Positions 18,386 through 27,185 of a stretch of 64,000 nt of DNA are shown one piece after another (the first letter of the stretch is position 1; each line of letters starts with the position of its first letter). A model generated the notes under the pieces. It saw only the letters and a program-made list of their open reading frames with translations. It was not told the origin of the DNA and made no database searches. Source of the DNA: Janthinobacterium rivuli (GTDB lineage Bacteria; Pseudomonadota; Gammaproteobacteria; Burkholderiales; Burkholderiaceae_D); assembly GCF_029690045.1 (NCBI RefSeq), contig NZ_CP121464.1:5580001-5644000 (forward strand). Direction: 5' to 3'. A program made the translations under genes and the position numbers.

Positions 18386-20068
18386 TCAGAAGCTTTCCCA
18401 CTCATCCACTGGCGCCGCGCGACGCGCCGTGCCGGCCAGTTGACGTGGCGCAGCTGCCGGCGTCACGGCTGCCGGCGCCTTGACGGCCTTGACAGGCGCA
18501 CGCGATGTGGCGGCGCTCGCCACATCGAGCTTGAAGATGCTGACCACTTCGCTCAGGCTGGCTGCCTGCTCCTGCATCGATTCGGCCGCCGCGGCCGCCT
18601 CTTCCACCAGGGCCGCATTTTGCTGCGTCACCTGGTCCATCTGGGCGATGGCCTGGTTAACTTGCTCGATACCGGCGCTCTGCTCGCTGCTGGCGGCCGT
18701 GATCTCGCTCATGATGTCCGTCACGCGGGTGATGCTGGCAACGATGTCATCCATCGTGCGGCCCGCCTGATCCACCAGTTTCGATCCCGCCTCGACTTTC
18801 TCGACCGAATCGCCGATCAGGACCTTGATATCCTTGGCCGCCGCGGCCGAGCGTTGCGCCAGGTTGCGCACTTCCGTGGCCACGACGGCAAAGCCGCGCC
18901 CCTGTTCGCCTGCACGCGCCGCCTCGACAGCCGCATTCAGGGCCAGGATATTGGTCTGGAAGGCAATGCCGTCGATGACGGCGATGATGTCGACGATCTT
19001 GCGCGACGAGGCATTGATCGACGCCATCGTGCCCACCACTTCGCCGACCACCTTGCCGCCCTCGATGGCGATGCTCGACGAGGTCAGCGCCATGGTGTTG
19101 GCCTGGCGTGCATTGTCCGCATTCTGCTTCACGGTCGACGTCAGCTCTTCCATTGACGAGGCCGTTTCTTCCAGCGAACTGGCCTGCTCTTCCGTGCGCG
19201 ACGACAAATCCTGGTTGCCGGCGGCGATCTGGCTCGACGCCGTGGCAATGGTATCGGTGCCGCTGCGCACCTGGCCCACCAGCGTCTGCAGGCTGGCGTT
19301 CATGTCTTTCAGGGCCTGCATCAATTGCCCCGTTTCGTCTTGCGATTGCACAACGATATGCGCCGTCAAATCGCCAGCGGCCACCTGGCGCGCCACGCCG
19401 ACGGCCGCGATCAGCGGACGCGCCACGCGGCGCGCCACCCACAGCGCCAGCAGCATGCCGATGACGACGATGCCCACCACCAGGCCGATCAGGCTGGCGC
19501 GCGAGGCCGCATACGTTGCGTCGGCGCTGGCGCTCGAACGCACGCCGCCATCCGTGTTAATCGACACCAGTTTATCGAGGAGCACCATCATGTCCGCCAT
19601 GACCTTGGCCGACGGCCCCACAGCCAGCGCGCGCGCCTCTTCCTTTTTCATCTCGCGCGACAGGCTCAGCATGGTTGCATGCAAGCGCATGAATTCATCG
19701 TTGAGCGCCAGGAAGCGTTCGAACGCTTCCTGCTCGCCCGGCTCGGAAATCAGGCTGCGGTACTTGTCGCCGTCCACCTTCAGCTTGGCCTGGGTTTCCG
19801 TCATGCGCGTTTCGTTCTGCGCCATGTCGGCATCCTGTGCGGCCAGCATGTGCGCCAGTTCCCAGCGGCGGAAATCGCTGACATCACTGCGCATATTCAT
19901 GGCCGCCAGCACGCTGGGCATCCAGTTCTCGGACAGGTCGGTCGATGCGGTATTGATGCGCGCCATGGAAAAGATCGCCGACACGCCCAGCGCGGCCGTC
20001 AACAGCAGCACGGCGCCAAACGACAAGATCAGCTTGGTGGCAATTTTCAAATCAAAAAACCATTTCAT
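18386..20068 (-). CDS. Methyl-accepting chemotaxis protein with C-terminal CheR-docking motif
   Basis: 560 residues. TM1 (about 12-32), a four-helix-bundle periplasmic sensor with no recognisable ligand motif, TM2 ([20 protein letters not shown]), HAMP, then the signalling coiled coil with methylation helices ([18 protein letters not shown]) and the hairpin tip ([19 protein letters not shown]). The C-terminus DEWESF resembles the NWETF pentapeptide that tethers CheR and CheB. The start at 20068 (MKWFFDLK) is chosen because AAGGAA lies about 9 bases upstream. No other che gene is in the window. The ligand is unknown. Confidence 0.9.
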   Translation of the reverse strand: MKWFFDLKIATKLILSFGAVLLLTAALGVSAIFSMARINTASTDLSENWMPSVLAAMNMRSDVSDFRRWELAHMLAAQDADMAQNETRMTETQAKLKVDGDKYRSLISEPGEQEAFERFLALNDEFMRLHATMLSLSREMKKEEARALAVGPSAKVMADMMVLLDKLVSINTDGGVRSSASADATYAASRASLIGLVVGIVVIGMLLALWVARRVARPLIAAVGVARQVAAGDLTAHIVVQSQDETGQLMQALKDMNASLQTLVGQVRSGTDTIATASSQIAAGNQDLSSRTEEQASSLEETASSMEELTSTVKQNADNARQANTMALTSSSIAIEGGKVVGEVVGTMASINASSRKIVDIIAVIDGIAFQTNILALNAAVEAARAGEQGRGFAVVATEVRNLAQRSAAAAKDIKVLIGDSVEKVEAGSKLVDQAGRTMDDIVASITRVTDIMSEITAASSEQSAGIEQVNQAIAQMDQVTQQNAALVEEAAAAAESMQEQAASLSEVVSIFKLDVASAATSRAPVKAVKAPAAVTPAAAPRQLAGTARRAAPVDEWESF

Positions 20069-20542
20069 GCGTTGCGTTCCTTCATTAAACGGGTAAACGG
20101 GACAAGACAGCCGCGCGCCGGCAAATGCACGGCGCGGGCAGTGAAGCGACCAAGGAAGGCATCGCAGGTTGCAGCGGAAGTGAGCAGTGATGGAGAGCAA
20201 GAGTAGCGGCTCATCCCGACACACAAATCAAATTTCCGCAATGCAACATTTTATCACCGTCGTACGGCAGCGCAGAGTGGTTTGATCAAGGCATGCAGCC
20301 AAAGTTCACGGGGAGCTGGCAGGGGAGCCTGTTTTTTGCCGTTTGTTTCCAGAGAGAAAAAAATGCAGATCAGGCGTAGGAGTTGGATGACACGAGGCAA
20401 TGTTCCTAGCCTACATAAGCGCGTCGGCTCATCCGATGCACGTCCGCTGCCCCTGGTTCTATAGTGGATACAAGATTCAGCACAACGCTAGCAAGCCATA
20501 AAAGCAGCGCCATCCAACAAAATCAGAAGACGAGGCCCTACC
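20069..20542. other. Divergent intergenic region between the chemoreceptor and the Crp/Fnr-type regulator
   Basis: 474 bases without a credible gene. It must hold the promoters of both divergent genes. No sequence close enough to a sigma-70 or FliA promoter was found to call. Short open frames here lack ribosome-binding sites. Confidence 0.5.
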
Positions 20543-21349
20543 ATGTACAAAGCTTATAGCAACCTGACACCAGCCACGAATACCCACGCCGCCGCCCAGC
20601 ACAACTGGCAAGCCGCTCCCGCCACACCGATGATCAGCATCACGGGCGCACAACAGAACGAATTGCTGCGCGCCTTGTCGCGCGCCGATCTGGAGCGCCT
20701 GTTCTGCCAACTGGAACTGGTCGCCTTGCCTGCCGGCAAGCACCTGTTCGATTGTGGCGGCAAGATTGAATACACGTACTTCCCCACCAACGCCATCGTT
20801 TCCCTGCTGTATGTGATGGAAGACGGCGCCACCACCGAGATCGCCGTCATCGGCCGCGAAGGTGTGGCCGGCGTGGTGCTGTACGAAGCCGAACGCGCCA
20901 CCTGCACGGCCATCGTGCAAACGGCCGGCTACGGCTATCGCCTGAAAACAGCCTTCCTGCGCGAAGTGTTCAATGAAGGCGGCGCACTGGCACAATTGCT
21001 GATGCGCTACACCAGCGCCATGTTTGCGCAAATGGCACAGAACGTGGTGGGCGGCCGTCATTGCAGCATCGAACAAAAACTGTGCCGCTGGCTGCTGGAC
21101 CGCCTCGACCGTTCGCTGTCGAACGAGCTGAAGGTGACGCAAGACACCATGGCCAACATGCTGGGCGTGCGCCGCGAAAGCGTCACCGTCACGGCCCGCA
21201 AGCTGCAGGACGAAGGCTTGATCCAGTACCGCCGCGGCACCGTCGAAGTGCTCGACCGCGAAGGCCTGGAAGCAGCCGCCGGCAATTGCTACAAGGCCGC
21301 CCGCGCCGGTTTCGAACAGTTCCGCAGCGGCATCAGCGCCCACAACTAA
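20543..21349 (+). CDS. Crp/Fnr-family transcriptional regulator
   Basis: 268 residues: an extra N-terminal segment of about 30 residues, a cyclic-nucleotide-binding-like beta-roll (TYFPTNAIVSLLYVMEDGAT, IGREGVAGV), a dimer helix, and a winged helix-turn-helix (TMANMLGVRRESVTVTARKL). It lacks the N-terminal Cys cluster of Fnr, so it is not an iron-sulfur oxygen sensor. The cAMP-contact residues of Crp are not recognisable. Targets are unknown. A strong intrinsic terminator follows (21374-21397). Confidence 0.85.
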   Translation: MYKAYSNLTPATNTHAAAQHNWQAAPATPMISITGAQQNELLRALSRADLERLFCQLELVALPAGKHLFDCGGKIEYTYFPTNAIVSLLYVMEDGATTEIAVIGREGVAGVVLYEAERATCTAIVQTAGYGYRLKTAFLREVFNEGGALAQLLMRYTSAMFAQMAQNVVGGRHCSIEQKLCRWLLDRLDRSLSNELKVTQDTMANMLGVRRESVTVTARKLQDEGLIQYRRGTVEVLDREGLEAAAGNCYKAARAGFEQFRSGISAHN

Positions 21350-21373
21350 TACTCAGCGCCAAGTCATCCGCGC

Positions 21374-21397
21374 AAGCACGCTTCGGCGTGCTTTTTT
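21374..21397 (+). terminator. Intrinsic terminator of the Crp/Fnr-type gene
   Basis: AAGCACGC-TTCG-GCGTGCTT followed by a T-run (21392-21397). An 8-bp perfect stem with a UUCG tetraloop, 25 bases after the stop. Confidence 0.9.
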
Positions 21398-21619
21398 CAT
21401 TCCAGGGTATTGAGTCCCCGTCGAGCACACTTGACCGCCCGTCACTTCGACGCGCACGAGGCCACATGAACAGCCAATGTCCGCGCCCCATTCTTCATTG
21501 CCTTTCCTCGTTTGCACCGTTGCGTATCCTGCCAACAGGCACGCACCCGGTACAATATTGCAATAAACCACAAGCCGGCACGCCCCGCAGCGCGTCGCGC
21601 CGGCACTATGAAAGAATGA

Positions 21620-22111
21620 ATGGAAGACATCAATTGCGAAGGCTTGCCGCACATCCGCGTACTGGCAGGCGAAAACACCAGCGGCCCCGTGTATGAAACC
21701 CTGCCGGCGCGCCAGATTGACGAGCACGTCTACGAACTGCTGGCTTCGCCCGGCCTGACGCTGAACCTGGCGCGCGGCGACATCGTCAGCATCGCCGACC
21801 CGCTCGCTCCCGCCGAAGTATTAAAGCGCGGCGGCAACTTCTGCATCCAGATCTATGCCGACGATGTGCCGCAAGCAGCAGTGGACCAGCTCGAACGCGA
21901 CGTGCAAGAACAGCTGGGCGGCACCATGGACGGCCAGTACAAGGGCAACCTCACCTTCAGCGTGCCGGGTCACCACGGCATCTACAGCGTGAATGGCCCT
22001 TTCGACGCCTTCCGCGAAGCGACGGGCGTGGAATGGTACTTCGCCAACATCTACGTCAACCTTGATGACGACGATGACGAAACCTTGCTCAACTGGTGGG
22101 TGGATATGTAA
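21620..22111 (+). CDS. DUF4265-family protein
   Basis: 163 residues, acidic, soluble. The pattern of an N-terminal beta-strand pair (VYETLPARQIDEHVYEL, DIVSI), a central GNFCIQIY and a C-terminal GVEWYFANIYVN matches DUF4265 proteins as I know them. The extreme C-terminus is very acidic (DDDDDE). ATG 21620 has a weak AAAGA upstream. No function is established for the family, and the neighbours are unrelated. Confidence 0.7.
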   Translation: MEDINCEGLPHIRVLAGENTSGPVYETLPARQIDEHVYELLASPGLTLNLARGDIVSIADPLAPAEVLKRGGNFCIQIYADDVPQAAVDQLERDVQEQLGGTMDGQYKGNLTFSVPGHHGIYSVNGPFDAFREATGVEWYFANIYVNLDDDDDETLLNWWVDM

Positions 22112-22237
22112 AGTTCCTCGTGCGCCAGGCAAGACCATGACACGCGTCAATGCGTCGTATTGCCCTGGCGCACATCAAGATACCTGTCCCCCATCTTGCG
22201 TACGCTCTATCTACCGTCAGCCACAGAGAGAAACGCC

Positions 22238-22348
22238 ATGCCCTACATCGCGAGTGCCGACTATGCAAAGCAAAAAGAAATCGTAGGAAATGGCGAGTGC
22301 ATCACCCTGGTCAGGCACCTCACCGGCGCCACTGACTCTTCGCTTTGA
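22238..22348 (+). pseudogene. Truncated BPSL0067/Tae2-like T6SS amidase effector
   Basis: 36 residues: MPYIASADYAK, then VGNGECITLVRHLTG, then TDSSL and a TGA stop. This matches the N-terminus of BPSL0067 (Tae2-like) peptidoglycan amidases, where the VGxGxC segment carries the catalytic Cys (C21 here) and the stop falls where the family has Trp (SLW). The catalytic His and the rest of the roughly 150-residue enzyme are missing. A ribosome-binding site (AGAGAGAAA) remains. The fragment is 19 bases from the next start. Confidence 0.65.
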
Positions 22349-22367
22349 TCGCTCCGAACTCTTTCGA

Positions 22368-22769
22368 ATGAAGCCGCTCGCACTGCTGGCATTTTCCATC
22401 GCGGGCATGGCGATGCAGTACGCTGCCGCAGCCCCCCTTGTCTCCGTTTCTTGCCCACAAGCGACTCCCTCTATCTGGAACTTGCCAGCCGCCAGGCTCG
22501 ACAGCGTGCGCGTGCTGTCCTATCCGGCGGATCGGCCGCCGGTGGACGGCGAGGCCTTGCCCATCCTGGCCCCGATCAGGGAGTGGACAAGTGCCGGTAC
22601 CTTGTATCAACGCTGGGATATCAATTTCGATGCCCCACACTATCTGTTTCAGGTGGATTGCCTGTATGCCGCTACCGAGCGCTACCTTCGCATGGATTTG
22701 CCGGGCGTCAAACAGTGCGTCGCAGCCGTTAAACAGCGAACGAAAATAGTCAGATTTAAGTGCAAATAG
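22368..22769 (+). CDS. STY0301-like secreted protein, candidate immunity protein to the truncated effector
   Basis: 133 residues with a Sec signal peptide (MKPLALLAFSIAGMAMQYAA, cleavage likely after AAA). The mature part has conserved-looking Cys residues (VSCPQ, VDCLY, KQCVA and the terminal FKCK) and a Trp-rich middle, resembling STY0301-family proteins, which as I recall are often next to BPSL0067/Tae2 genes. A periplasmic immunity role is inferred from location only. ATG 22368 is preferred over upstream codons because of the signal peptide. An alternative is an unrelated periplasmic protein. Confidence 0.55.
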   Translation: MKPLALLAFSIAGMAMQYAAAAPLVSVSCPQATPSIWNLPAARLDSVRVLSYPADRPPVDGEALPILAPIREWTSAGTLYQRWDINFDAPHYLFQVDCLYAATERYLRMDLPGVKQCVAAVKQRTKIVRFKCK

Positions 22770-22825
22770 GTAATGCGGCTGGCATTCAGCCATAGCGCTT
22801 ATCGCCACCGGATGGATGCATCCCG

Positions 22826-23356
22826 TTAAACGGGCTGCAAACCTTCCTCACCACCCGCCAGCGCTCCCTGTGGCGAGAAATAGACGAACTTGCCCGTGGC
22901 AGGCTGGTACAGCAAGGGGCCCTCGTCAGAAATGGCCAGCAAGCAAGGCCAGCATGCGGCAAGCGCGGCCGGTGTCAGTGCATAGACGCGTGTCCGGCTG
23001 GCCATGAAAAAGACGGGTGCCGCCACGACAGCGTGAAAATAGGAAGAGAGAAACCTTGCCACGCAGCCATCCTGCGCCGGGTGTTCGCTGGAAACGGCAT
23101 CGAACTCGGCCAGCCAGTCCGGCCCCGACACTGTAGCCTGCAGGCGATGCCCCGCGCGCAGTTGCATGGGATGCGTCTCGTCGGGATGGGCCGACACATG
23201 GCGCGTCCACAGTTGCGCCGCCGCATCGGGCGTCAGCGCTTGCACCTGTGCCAGCGTCTGTGCCGCGACGGCGAAGTCGGCATCGAAGAAGGGCCAGTCC
23301 GGCGCAGGCTGCAGCGGCCGGCCAGCGGCACCGCCCAAACTCCCTACGATTGACAT
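22826..23356 (-). CDS. Hypothetical protein (possibly DUF2947-like)
   Basis: 176 residues, soluble, Ala-rich. The C-terminal half has features such as APVFFMASRTRVYAL, SDEGPLLY and FVYFSPQG, which in order resemble DUF2947 proteins, though I am not sure of the match. Its start overlaps the end of pdxJ by 13 bases on the same strand, so it is probably co-transcribed with pdxJ. No catalytic motif is visible. Confidence 0.6.
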   Translation of the reverse strand: MSIVGSLGGAAGRPLQPAPDWPFFDADFAVAAQTLAQVQALTPDAAAQLWTRHVSAHPDETHPMQLRAGHRLQATVSGPDWLAEFDAVSSEHPAQDGCVARFLSSYFHAVVAAPVFFMASRTRVYALTPAALAACWPCLLAISDEGPLLYQPATGKFVYFSPQGALAGGEEGLQPV

Positions 23357-24069
23357 ATCTCAAGGTAGCGGCCCAGCACCTTGTCCATGCCAAGCTCAAG
23401 GCATTCAACCACCAGCGCATGGCCGATCGACACTTCCAGGATGCCAGGAATGTCCAGGAAGCGCGCCAGGTTGTGCAAATCGAGATCATGCCCCGCATTC
23501 ACGCCCAAGCCCAGCGCCTGCGCCCGCCGCGCCGCCTGCAGATATGTATCAAACACGGCATCGGCCTGCGCGCCGCCATAACTCTCGGCAAACCGCTCCG
23601 TGTACAGCTCGACCCGTGCCGCCCCCACCTCGCGCGCCCATTCCAGCGCCGGGTAGTCTGCATCGACAAACAGGCTGACGCGAATGCCCAGGTCGTTCAA
23701 TTGCGCAATGGCGGGACGCAGCAGCGCCGTGTGCTGTTCAATGTCCCAGCCGTGATCGGACGTCAATTGCCCCGGCATGTCGGGCACCAGGGTGCATTGC
23801 GCGGGGCGCGCGCTTTTTACGACTTGCAGAAATTCCGCCGCCGGATAGCCCTCTACATTCAGCTCGCGCCCCCGCTCCGCGCACAGGCGCTGCAACGGGG
23901 CAACATCATCGTAGCGCGCATGGCGCTGGTCCGGACGCGGGTGCAAGGTGATGCCGGCGGCGCCCAGGTCGAGAAAGCGCGCGGAAAACGCCAGCAGGTC
24001 GGGGAAGTTGCGGCCGCGCGAATTGCGCAGCAGGGCGATTTTATTGACGTTGACGGAGAGCTGGGTCAT
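23344..24069 (-). CDS. pdxJ: Pyridoxine 5'-phosphate synthase PdxJ
   Basis: 241 residues, a TIM barrel. It opens LSVNVNKIALLRNSRG, has ITLHPRPDQRH (phosphate and substrate site), NVEGYP and later GLGVNAGHDLDLHNL and IGHALV, all conserved in PdxJ. It condenses 1-deoxyxylulose 5-phosphate with 3-amino-2-oxopropyl phosphate to give pyridoxine 5'-phosphate (vitamin B6). The start at 24069 (MTQLSVN) is the family start; no good ribosome-binding site is visible. The usual neighbours recO and acpS are absent. Confidence 0.93.
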   Translation of the reverse strand: MTQLSVNVNKIALLRNSRGRNFPDLLAFSARFLDLGAAGITLHPRPDQRHARYDDVAPLQRLCAERGRELNVEGYPAAEFLQVVKSARPAQCTLVPDMPGQLTSDHGWDIEQHTALLRPAIAQLNDLGIRVSLFVDADYPALEWAREVGAARVELYTERFAESYGGAQADAVFDTYLQAARRAQALGLGVNAGHDLDLHNLARFLDIPGILEVSIGHALVVECLELGMDKVLGRYLEICQS

Positions 24070-24194
24070 GAGCAGGAGTGAAGTAAGGGTGACAGGTCTG
24101 GCAGCGATTGTAGCGGATCGCCCGCGCAAGGCACGGCCAACCGAACTCAACGCTACGTGCTACGATGCAAGACAAGTTCCTTTCAATACATACC

Positions 24195-24908
24195 ATGACC
24201 TACCAGCTCTTCCTGTTTGACCTCGACGATACCCTGCTCGACTTCCGGGCGTCCGAAAAACGCTCCTTCCTGCACACCATGCACGAACTGGGCTTGCGCG
24301 ACGGCATCGACGGACTGTTTTCCCAATATCAGGCGATCAACGTCGACCTGTGGAGACGTTTCGAAACGGGTGACGTCACCAAGGATTTCCTGAAAGTGGA
24401 ACGCTTCCGCAAGACGTTTGCGCTGAACGGCATCGCCATCGCCCCGGAACTGGCCAGCCGTTTGTATCTGGACTCCCTGCCGGACACGGTCGTGCTCATC
24501 GATGGCGCCAGAGAAGTGTGCGAAACGCTGTCGCGCATCGGCGAAGTGGGCATCATCACCAACGGCGTCGAATCCATCCAGAACCGCCGCATCGCCGCCT
24601 CCGGCCTGAGCGACTACATCTCCTTCGTCGCCACCTCGGAAGCGTGCGGCCACGCCAAGCCGGACGTGCGCTTCTTCGAATATGCCGCCAATATGGCGCG
24701 CGCATTCAGCAAGGAAACAAGCATTATCATCGGCGACCGCCTGGACGCCGACATCCTCGGCGCCAACCGCTACGGCATAGCCAGCTGCTGGTTCAACCCG
24801 GACAGCATGGCCAATACCTCGGCGGCCATCCCCACCTGTGAAGTGGCCAGCCTGCATGACATCGTGCCAGCGCTGGGCATGATACCGGTCAACTTGAAAC
24901 AGGCTTGA
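24195..24908 (+). CDS. yjjG: HAD-superfamily phosphatase, YjjG-like (pyrimidine 5'-nucleotidase)
   Basis: 237 residues. Motif I is DLDDTL (9-14) with nucleophile D9, motif II is ITNG, motif III the Lys in HAKPD, and motif IV IGDRLDADI. The cap is helical. Order and length match YjjG noncanonical-pyrimidine nucleotidases, which dephosphorylate 5'-dUMP and related nucleotides. ATG 24195 gives the usual N-terminus; 24165 is an alternative start in frame. The gene stands alone on the + strand. Confidence 0.8.
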   Translation: MTYQLFLFDLDDTLLDFRASEKRSFLHTMHELGLRDGIDGLFSQYQAINVDLWRRFETGDVTKDFLKVERFRKTFALNGIAIAPELASRLYLDSLPDTVVLIDGAREVCETLSRIGEVGIITNGVESIQNRRIAASGLSDYISFVATSEACGHAKPDVRFFEYAANMARAFSKETSIIIGDRLDADILGANRYGIASCWFNPDSMANTSAAIPTCEVASLHDIVPALGMIPVNLKQA

Positions 24909-25004
24909 TCGCCAACAAGCGCACCACCTGAAATACGCTGGCAGCGGCACGAAACATGCCGCCGTTCGCGTACCATCAGGATTCGTCCATTCTGGTGCCA
25001 ATCC

Positions 25005-25481
25005 ATGCCGTCTTACACCGTCCTTCTCGCCATCGCGGCAGTGATCCTGTTCCTTGCCATGCTGGCCACGCGCCAGGCTGCCAAGTCGCGCAAGCCGCTG
25101 AGGCTGCACAGAAAACCCGTGATGACGGCGCGCGAGCAGCAGATGTACCACCTGCTGCAGACGGCATTCCCGGAATGCACGGTGCTGGCACAAGTGGCGT
25201 TTTCCGCGCTGGTGACGGCGAAAGGATGGGCCAACAGAAACCGTTTCGACCGCAAGGTGGCCGATTTTGTTCTGTGCAGCAAGCAACTGAATGTGCTCGC
25301 CGTCATCGAGCTCGACGACAGCAGCCACGCCGGCCGCGAACGCCAGGACAGGGAACGCGATGCCATGCTCAAGCTGGCCGGCTACGTGACCTTGCGCTAT
25401 GCCAACTTCCCCACCCAGCAGGCGCTGCGCGCCGATGTCGAGCAGCTGCTGCTGAAAAAAGCCGGCGTCGTATCTGTCTGA
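25005..25481 (+). CDS. DUF2726-domain protein with N-terminal membrane anchor
   Basis: 158 residues: one membrane helix (6-22), a basic linker, then a restriction-endonuclease-like fold segment with VADFVLC, VIELDDSSH and ERDAMLKLAGYVTLRY, the pattern of DUF2726 proteins. The D/ELDD and K residues could form a PD-(D/E)XK-like site, which I infer from the pattern. Function unknown. It converges on the FKBP gene. Confidence 0.75.
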   Translation: MPSYTVLLAIAAVILFLAMLATRQAAKSRKPLRLHRKPVMTAREQQMYHLLQTAFPECTVLAQVAFSALVTAKGWANRNRFDRKVADFVLCSKQLNVLAVIELDDSSHAGRERQDRERDAMLKLAGYVTLRYANFPTQQALRADVEQLLLKKAGVVSV

Positions 25482-25497
25482 TGACACCATCCAGACA

Positions 25498-25833
25498 TCA
25501 ATCGCGCGTCAGCACTTCCAGCAATTCGATCTCGAAGATCAAATTGGAGTGCGGCGGTATCAAGCCCACCTGCCGCTCGCCATACGCCAGCGCCGCCGGC
25601 ACCCACAGCTTGCGCGTGCCGCCGACCTGCATGCCCTGCAAACCCAGAATCCAGCCCTGGATCACCTTGTTATTGCTCAACACACAGCGAAAAGGCTCGC
25701 CCCGCTTATGCGACGAGTCAAACTCCGTGCCATCTTCCAGCCATCCCCGATAGTGGGCCGTGATCAGCGCGCCACGCGCCGCCGCCTTGCCATCACCGAC
25801 CACGATATCGTCAATCTTCACTTCAGCCGTCAT
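25498..25833 (-). CDS. FKBP-type peptidyl-prolyl cis-trans isomerase
   Basis: 111 residues, a single FKBP domain: ITAHYRGWLEDGTEFDSS, then VIQGWILGLQGM and LAYGER, and an FEIELLEV end. These are the active-site segments of FKBP folds. No signal peptide, so cytoplasmic. The isomerase assists protein folding. It lies immediately outside the island boundary repeat. Confidence 0.9.
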   Translation of the reverse strand: MTAEVKIDDIVVGDGKAAARGALITAHYRGWLEDGTEFDSSHKRGEPFRCVLSNNKVIQGWILGLQGMQVGGTRKLWVPAALAYGERQVGLIPPHSNLIFEIELLEVLTRD

Positions 25834-25882
25834 CTCGTTTCATCCCTCATCAATCGCAATGCCGCGATTGTACGACAGCACG

Positions 25883-25913
25883 AAAAAAGCTCCGGCAGTC
25901 ACCCGCCGGGGCT
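25883..25913 (-). terminator. Distal copy of the tRNA-Ile2 terminator
   Basis: On the - strand it reads AGCCCCGGC-loop-GCCGGAGCT with a T6 run, the same hairpin as at 29205-29236 but with one base change that breaks a pair. Part of the duplicated island boundary. Confidence 0.7.
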
Positions 25914-25931
25914 TCAATCGATACTGCGAGT

Positions 25932-25978
25932 TCTGGTGGGCCTCCCGTGAGTCGAACACGGCACCAATGGATTATGAG
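25932..25978 (-). repeat. Partial tRNA-Ile2 copy (att-like direct repeat)
   Basis: Matches the tRNA gene from its 3' CCA (25934-25936 in complement) to the anticodon loop (ATTATGAG, ending at 25978), then diverges. The 5' half is absent, so it is not a functional tRNA. It marks the far boundary of the island; its partner is 29255-29301. Confidence 0.85.
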
Positions 25979-26087
25979 ACACACACATAATATTATTAAT
26001 ATGGAAATTACAGCATCAGAAAAATAACAATATTCTACGAAAAGCTATCTGTAGAAAATGATTCTAGATGCCGGTTATCTAATTAAT

Positions 26088-27185
26088 TTAAACGCGAACC
26101 CGCTCTCCAACCGGAGCAAGCAAAAACTCAAACACTGCCTGCCCTAACATCGTCCATCGCGTATCATCCTCCAGAAGCTTTAACGTCGCTCTTTGATTAC
26201 TATCCTTTAGATATTCAACGGTCTTTTCGAGTACCCGCTCACCTAGACCATCAATCTTGGAACAGGTACAGTTATCGCCCACCTCCTCAACTTTCCCTGC
26301 ACAACTCACGCACAGCTTCCTTTTCCTTTCAAAATGATGAACAAAGGTCTTCCAGTAAGCGACAGTACCAGCATCTTTTCTTTGTATCCAGGATAAACTA
26401 CAGCCTGACTTAATATCTAGATATTTCCACATCTCTAGTTTGTAGCCCTTAATATCGTTTAGATTATCAATTAACTTATTATAATCAGGGCTTACTTTAT
26501 CAAGAATTTCAACAGGAATAATATTCTCCAATTCGCGCTCATCCAATACTATATGTTTGACAATATTTCTAGAGCCATCAGAAATATCTCGACATGATTT
26601 TGATGTAAAGGAATCGCCGAAACCTGGGTGAAGTTTATCGCTATCAGTCAAACATAAGCATGGAGAATACTCCCCTTCAATGTAGCTTTGCAAAGATCGT
26701 GGGATTCCAGACCCACCGCCACTTCGGCGCCGCACTGGAACATTAAAACCATTAAACTTATTTCTTATTTTGTAAAATTCAGAAAATATAACATAAAGCT
26801 CGGTATCCCTATCATTCTCCGCTAATAATGTACTCTGTAGCAAACCATATTTAAAATAGCTTAACGGAACGCGCCAAGTCTTTCCAACCCTGCGAACACC
26901 CTGAAACTCTGCTGCATCATCCAAATAAACGACAACATGATAGCCAATTGTAGAAATAAACTCCTTATAAGAAGGAACTTTATTATACAATGCCTCTAAA
27001 ATTTTTTTCCCGTTAATACCAATTTTACCCCCTATTTTGCCGTGCAAAATTTTCAAATGCTTCATTTCCATGAATAGAAGATGATGCCGATTTTGATACG
27101 CAGAAAGAAGAGACATTAGTGCTTGATGATGCTCTTCAGAATCCGCCTCTATGTTTTCCAAGGACTTATCAAGAATGAATAGCAT
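26088..27185 (-). CDS. TOPRIM-like putative nuclease effector with a C-terminal Cys cluster
   Basis: 365 residues, no close family recognised. The middle looks like a TOPRIM/DUF4435-type fold: LLAENDRDTELY (acidic E123, D125), CLCLTDSDK (D181, D183) and ERELENIIP (216-224), the last like the E-N segment of DUF4435/AriB proteins. A cluster C292, C295, C306, C308 (CVSC...CTC) could bind zinc. The N-terminal 110 residues and the C-terminus have no motif I know. ATG directly follows the TAA of the ATPase gene with no gap, so translation is coupled. Predicted to cleave nucleic acid under control of the ATPase; inference. Confidence 0.6.
   Translation of the reverse strand: MLFILDKSLENIEADSEEHHQALMSLLSAYQNRHHLLFMEMKHLKILHGKIGGKIGINGKKILEALYNKVPSYKEFISTIGYHVVVYLDDAAEFQGVRRVGKTWRVPLSYFKYGLLQSTLLAENDRDTELYVIFSEFYKIRNKFNGFNVPVRRRSGGGSGIPRSLQSYIEGEYSPCLCLTDSDKLHPGFGDSFTSKSCRDISDGSRNIVKHIVLDERELENIIPVEILDKVSPDYNKLIDNLNDIKGYKLEMWKYLDIKSGCSLSWIQRKDAGTVAYWKTFVHHFERKRKLCVSCAGKVEEVGDNCTCSKIDGLGERVLEKTVEYLKDSNQRATLKLLEDDTRWTMLGQAVFEFLLAPVGERVRV

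Noticed and set aside
24183..25490. 435-codon open frame on the - strand over the YjjG-like and DUF2726 genes
   Set aside because: Both + strand genes have clear motifs; this frame has none.
25932..25978. A second tRNA gene
   Set aside because: Only the 3' half is present; no D arm, acceptor 5' strand or anticodon 5' strand.
26088..27185. HNH nuclease of a Septu (PtuB) system
   Set aside because: The Cys cluster is not followed by the HNH His and Asn pattern; acidic residues fit TOPRIM better.
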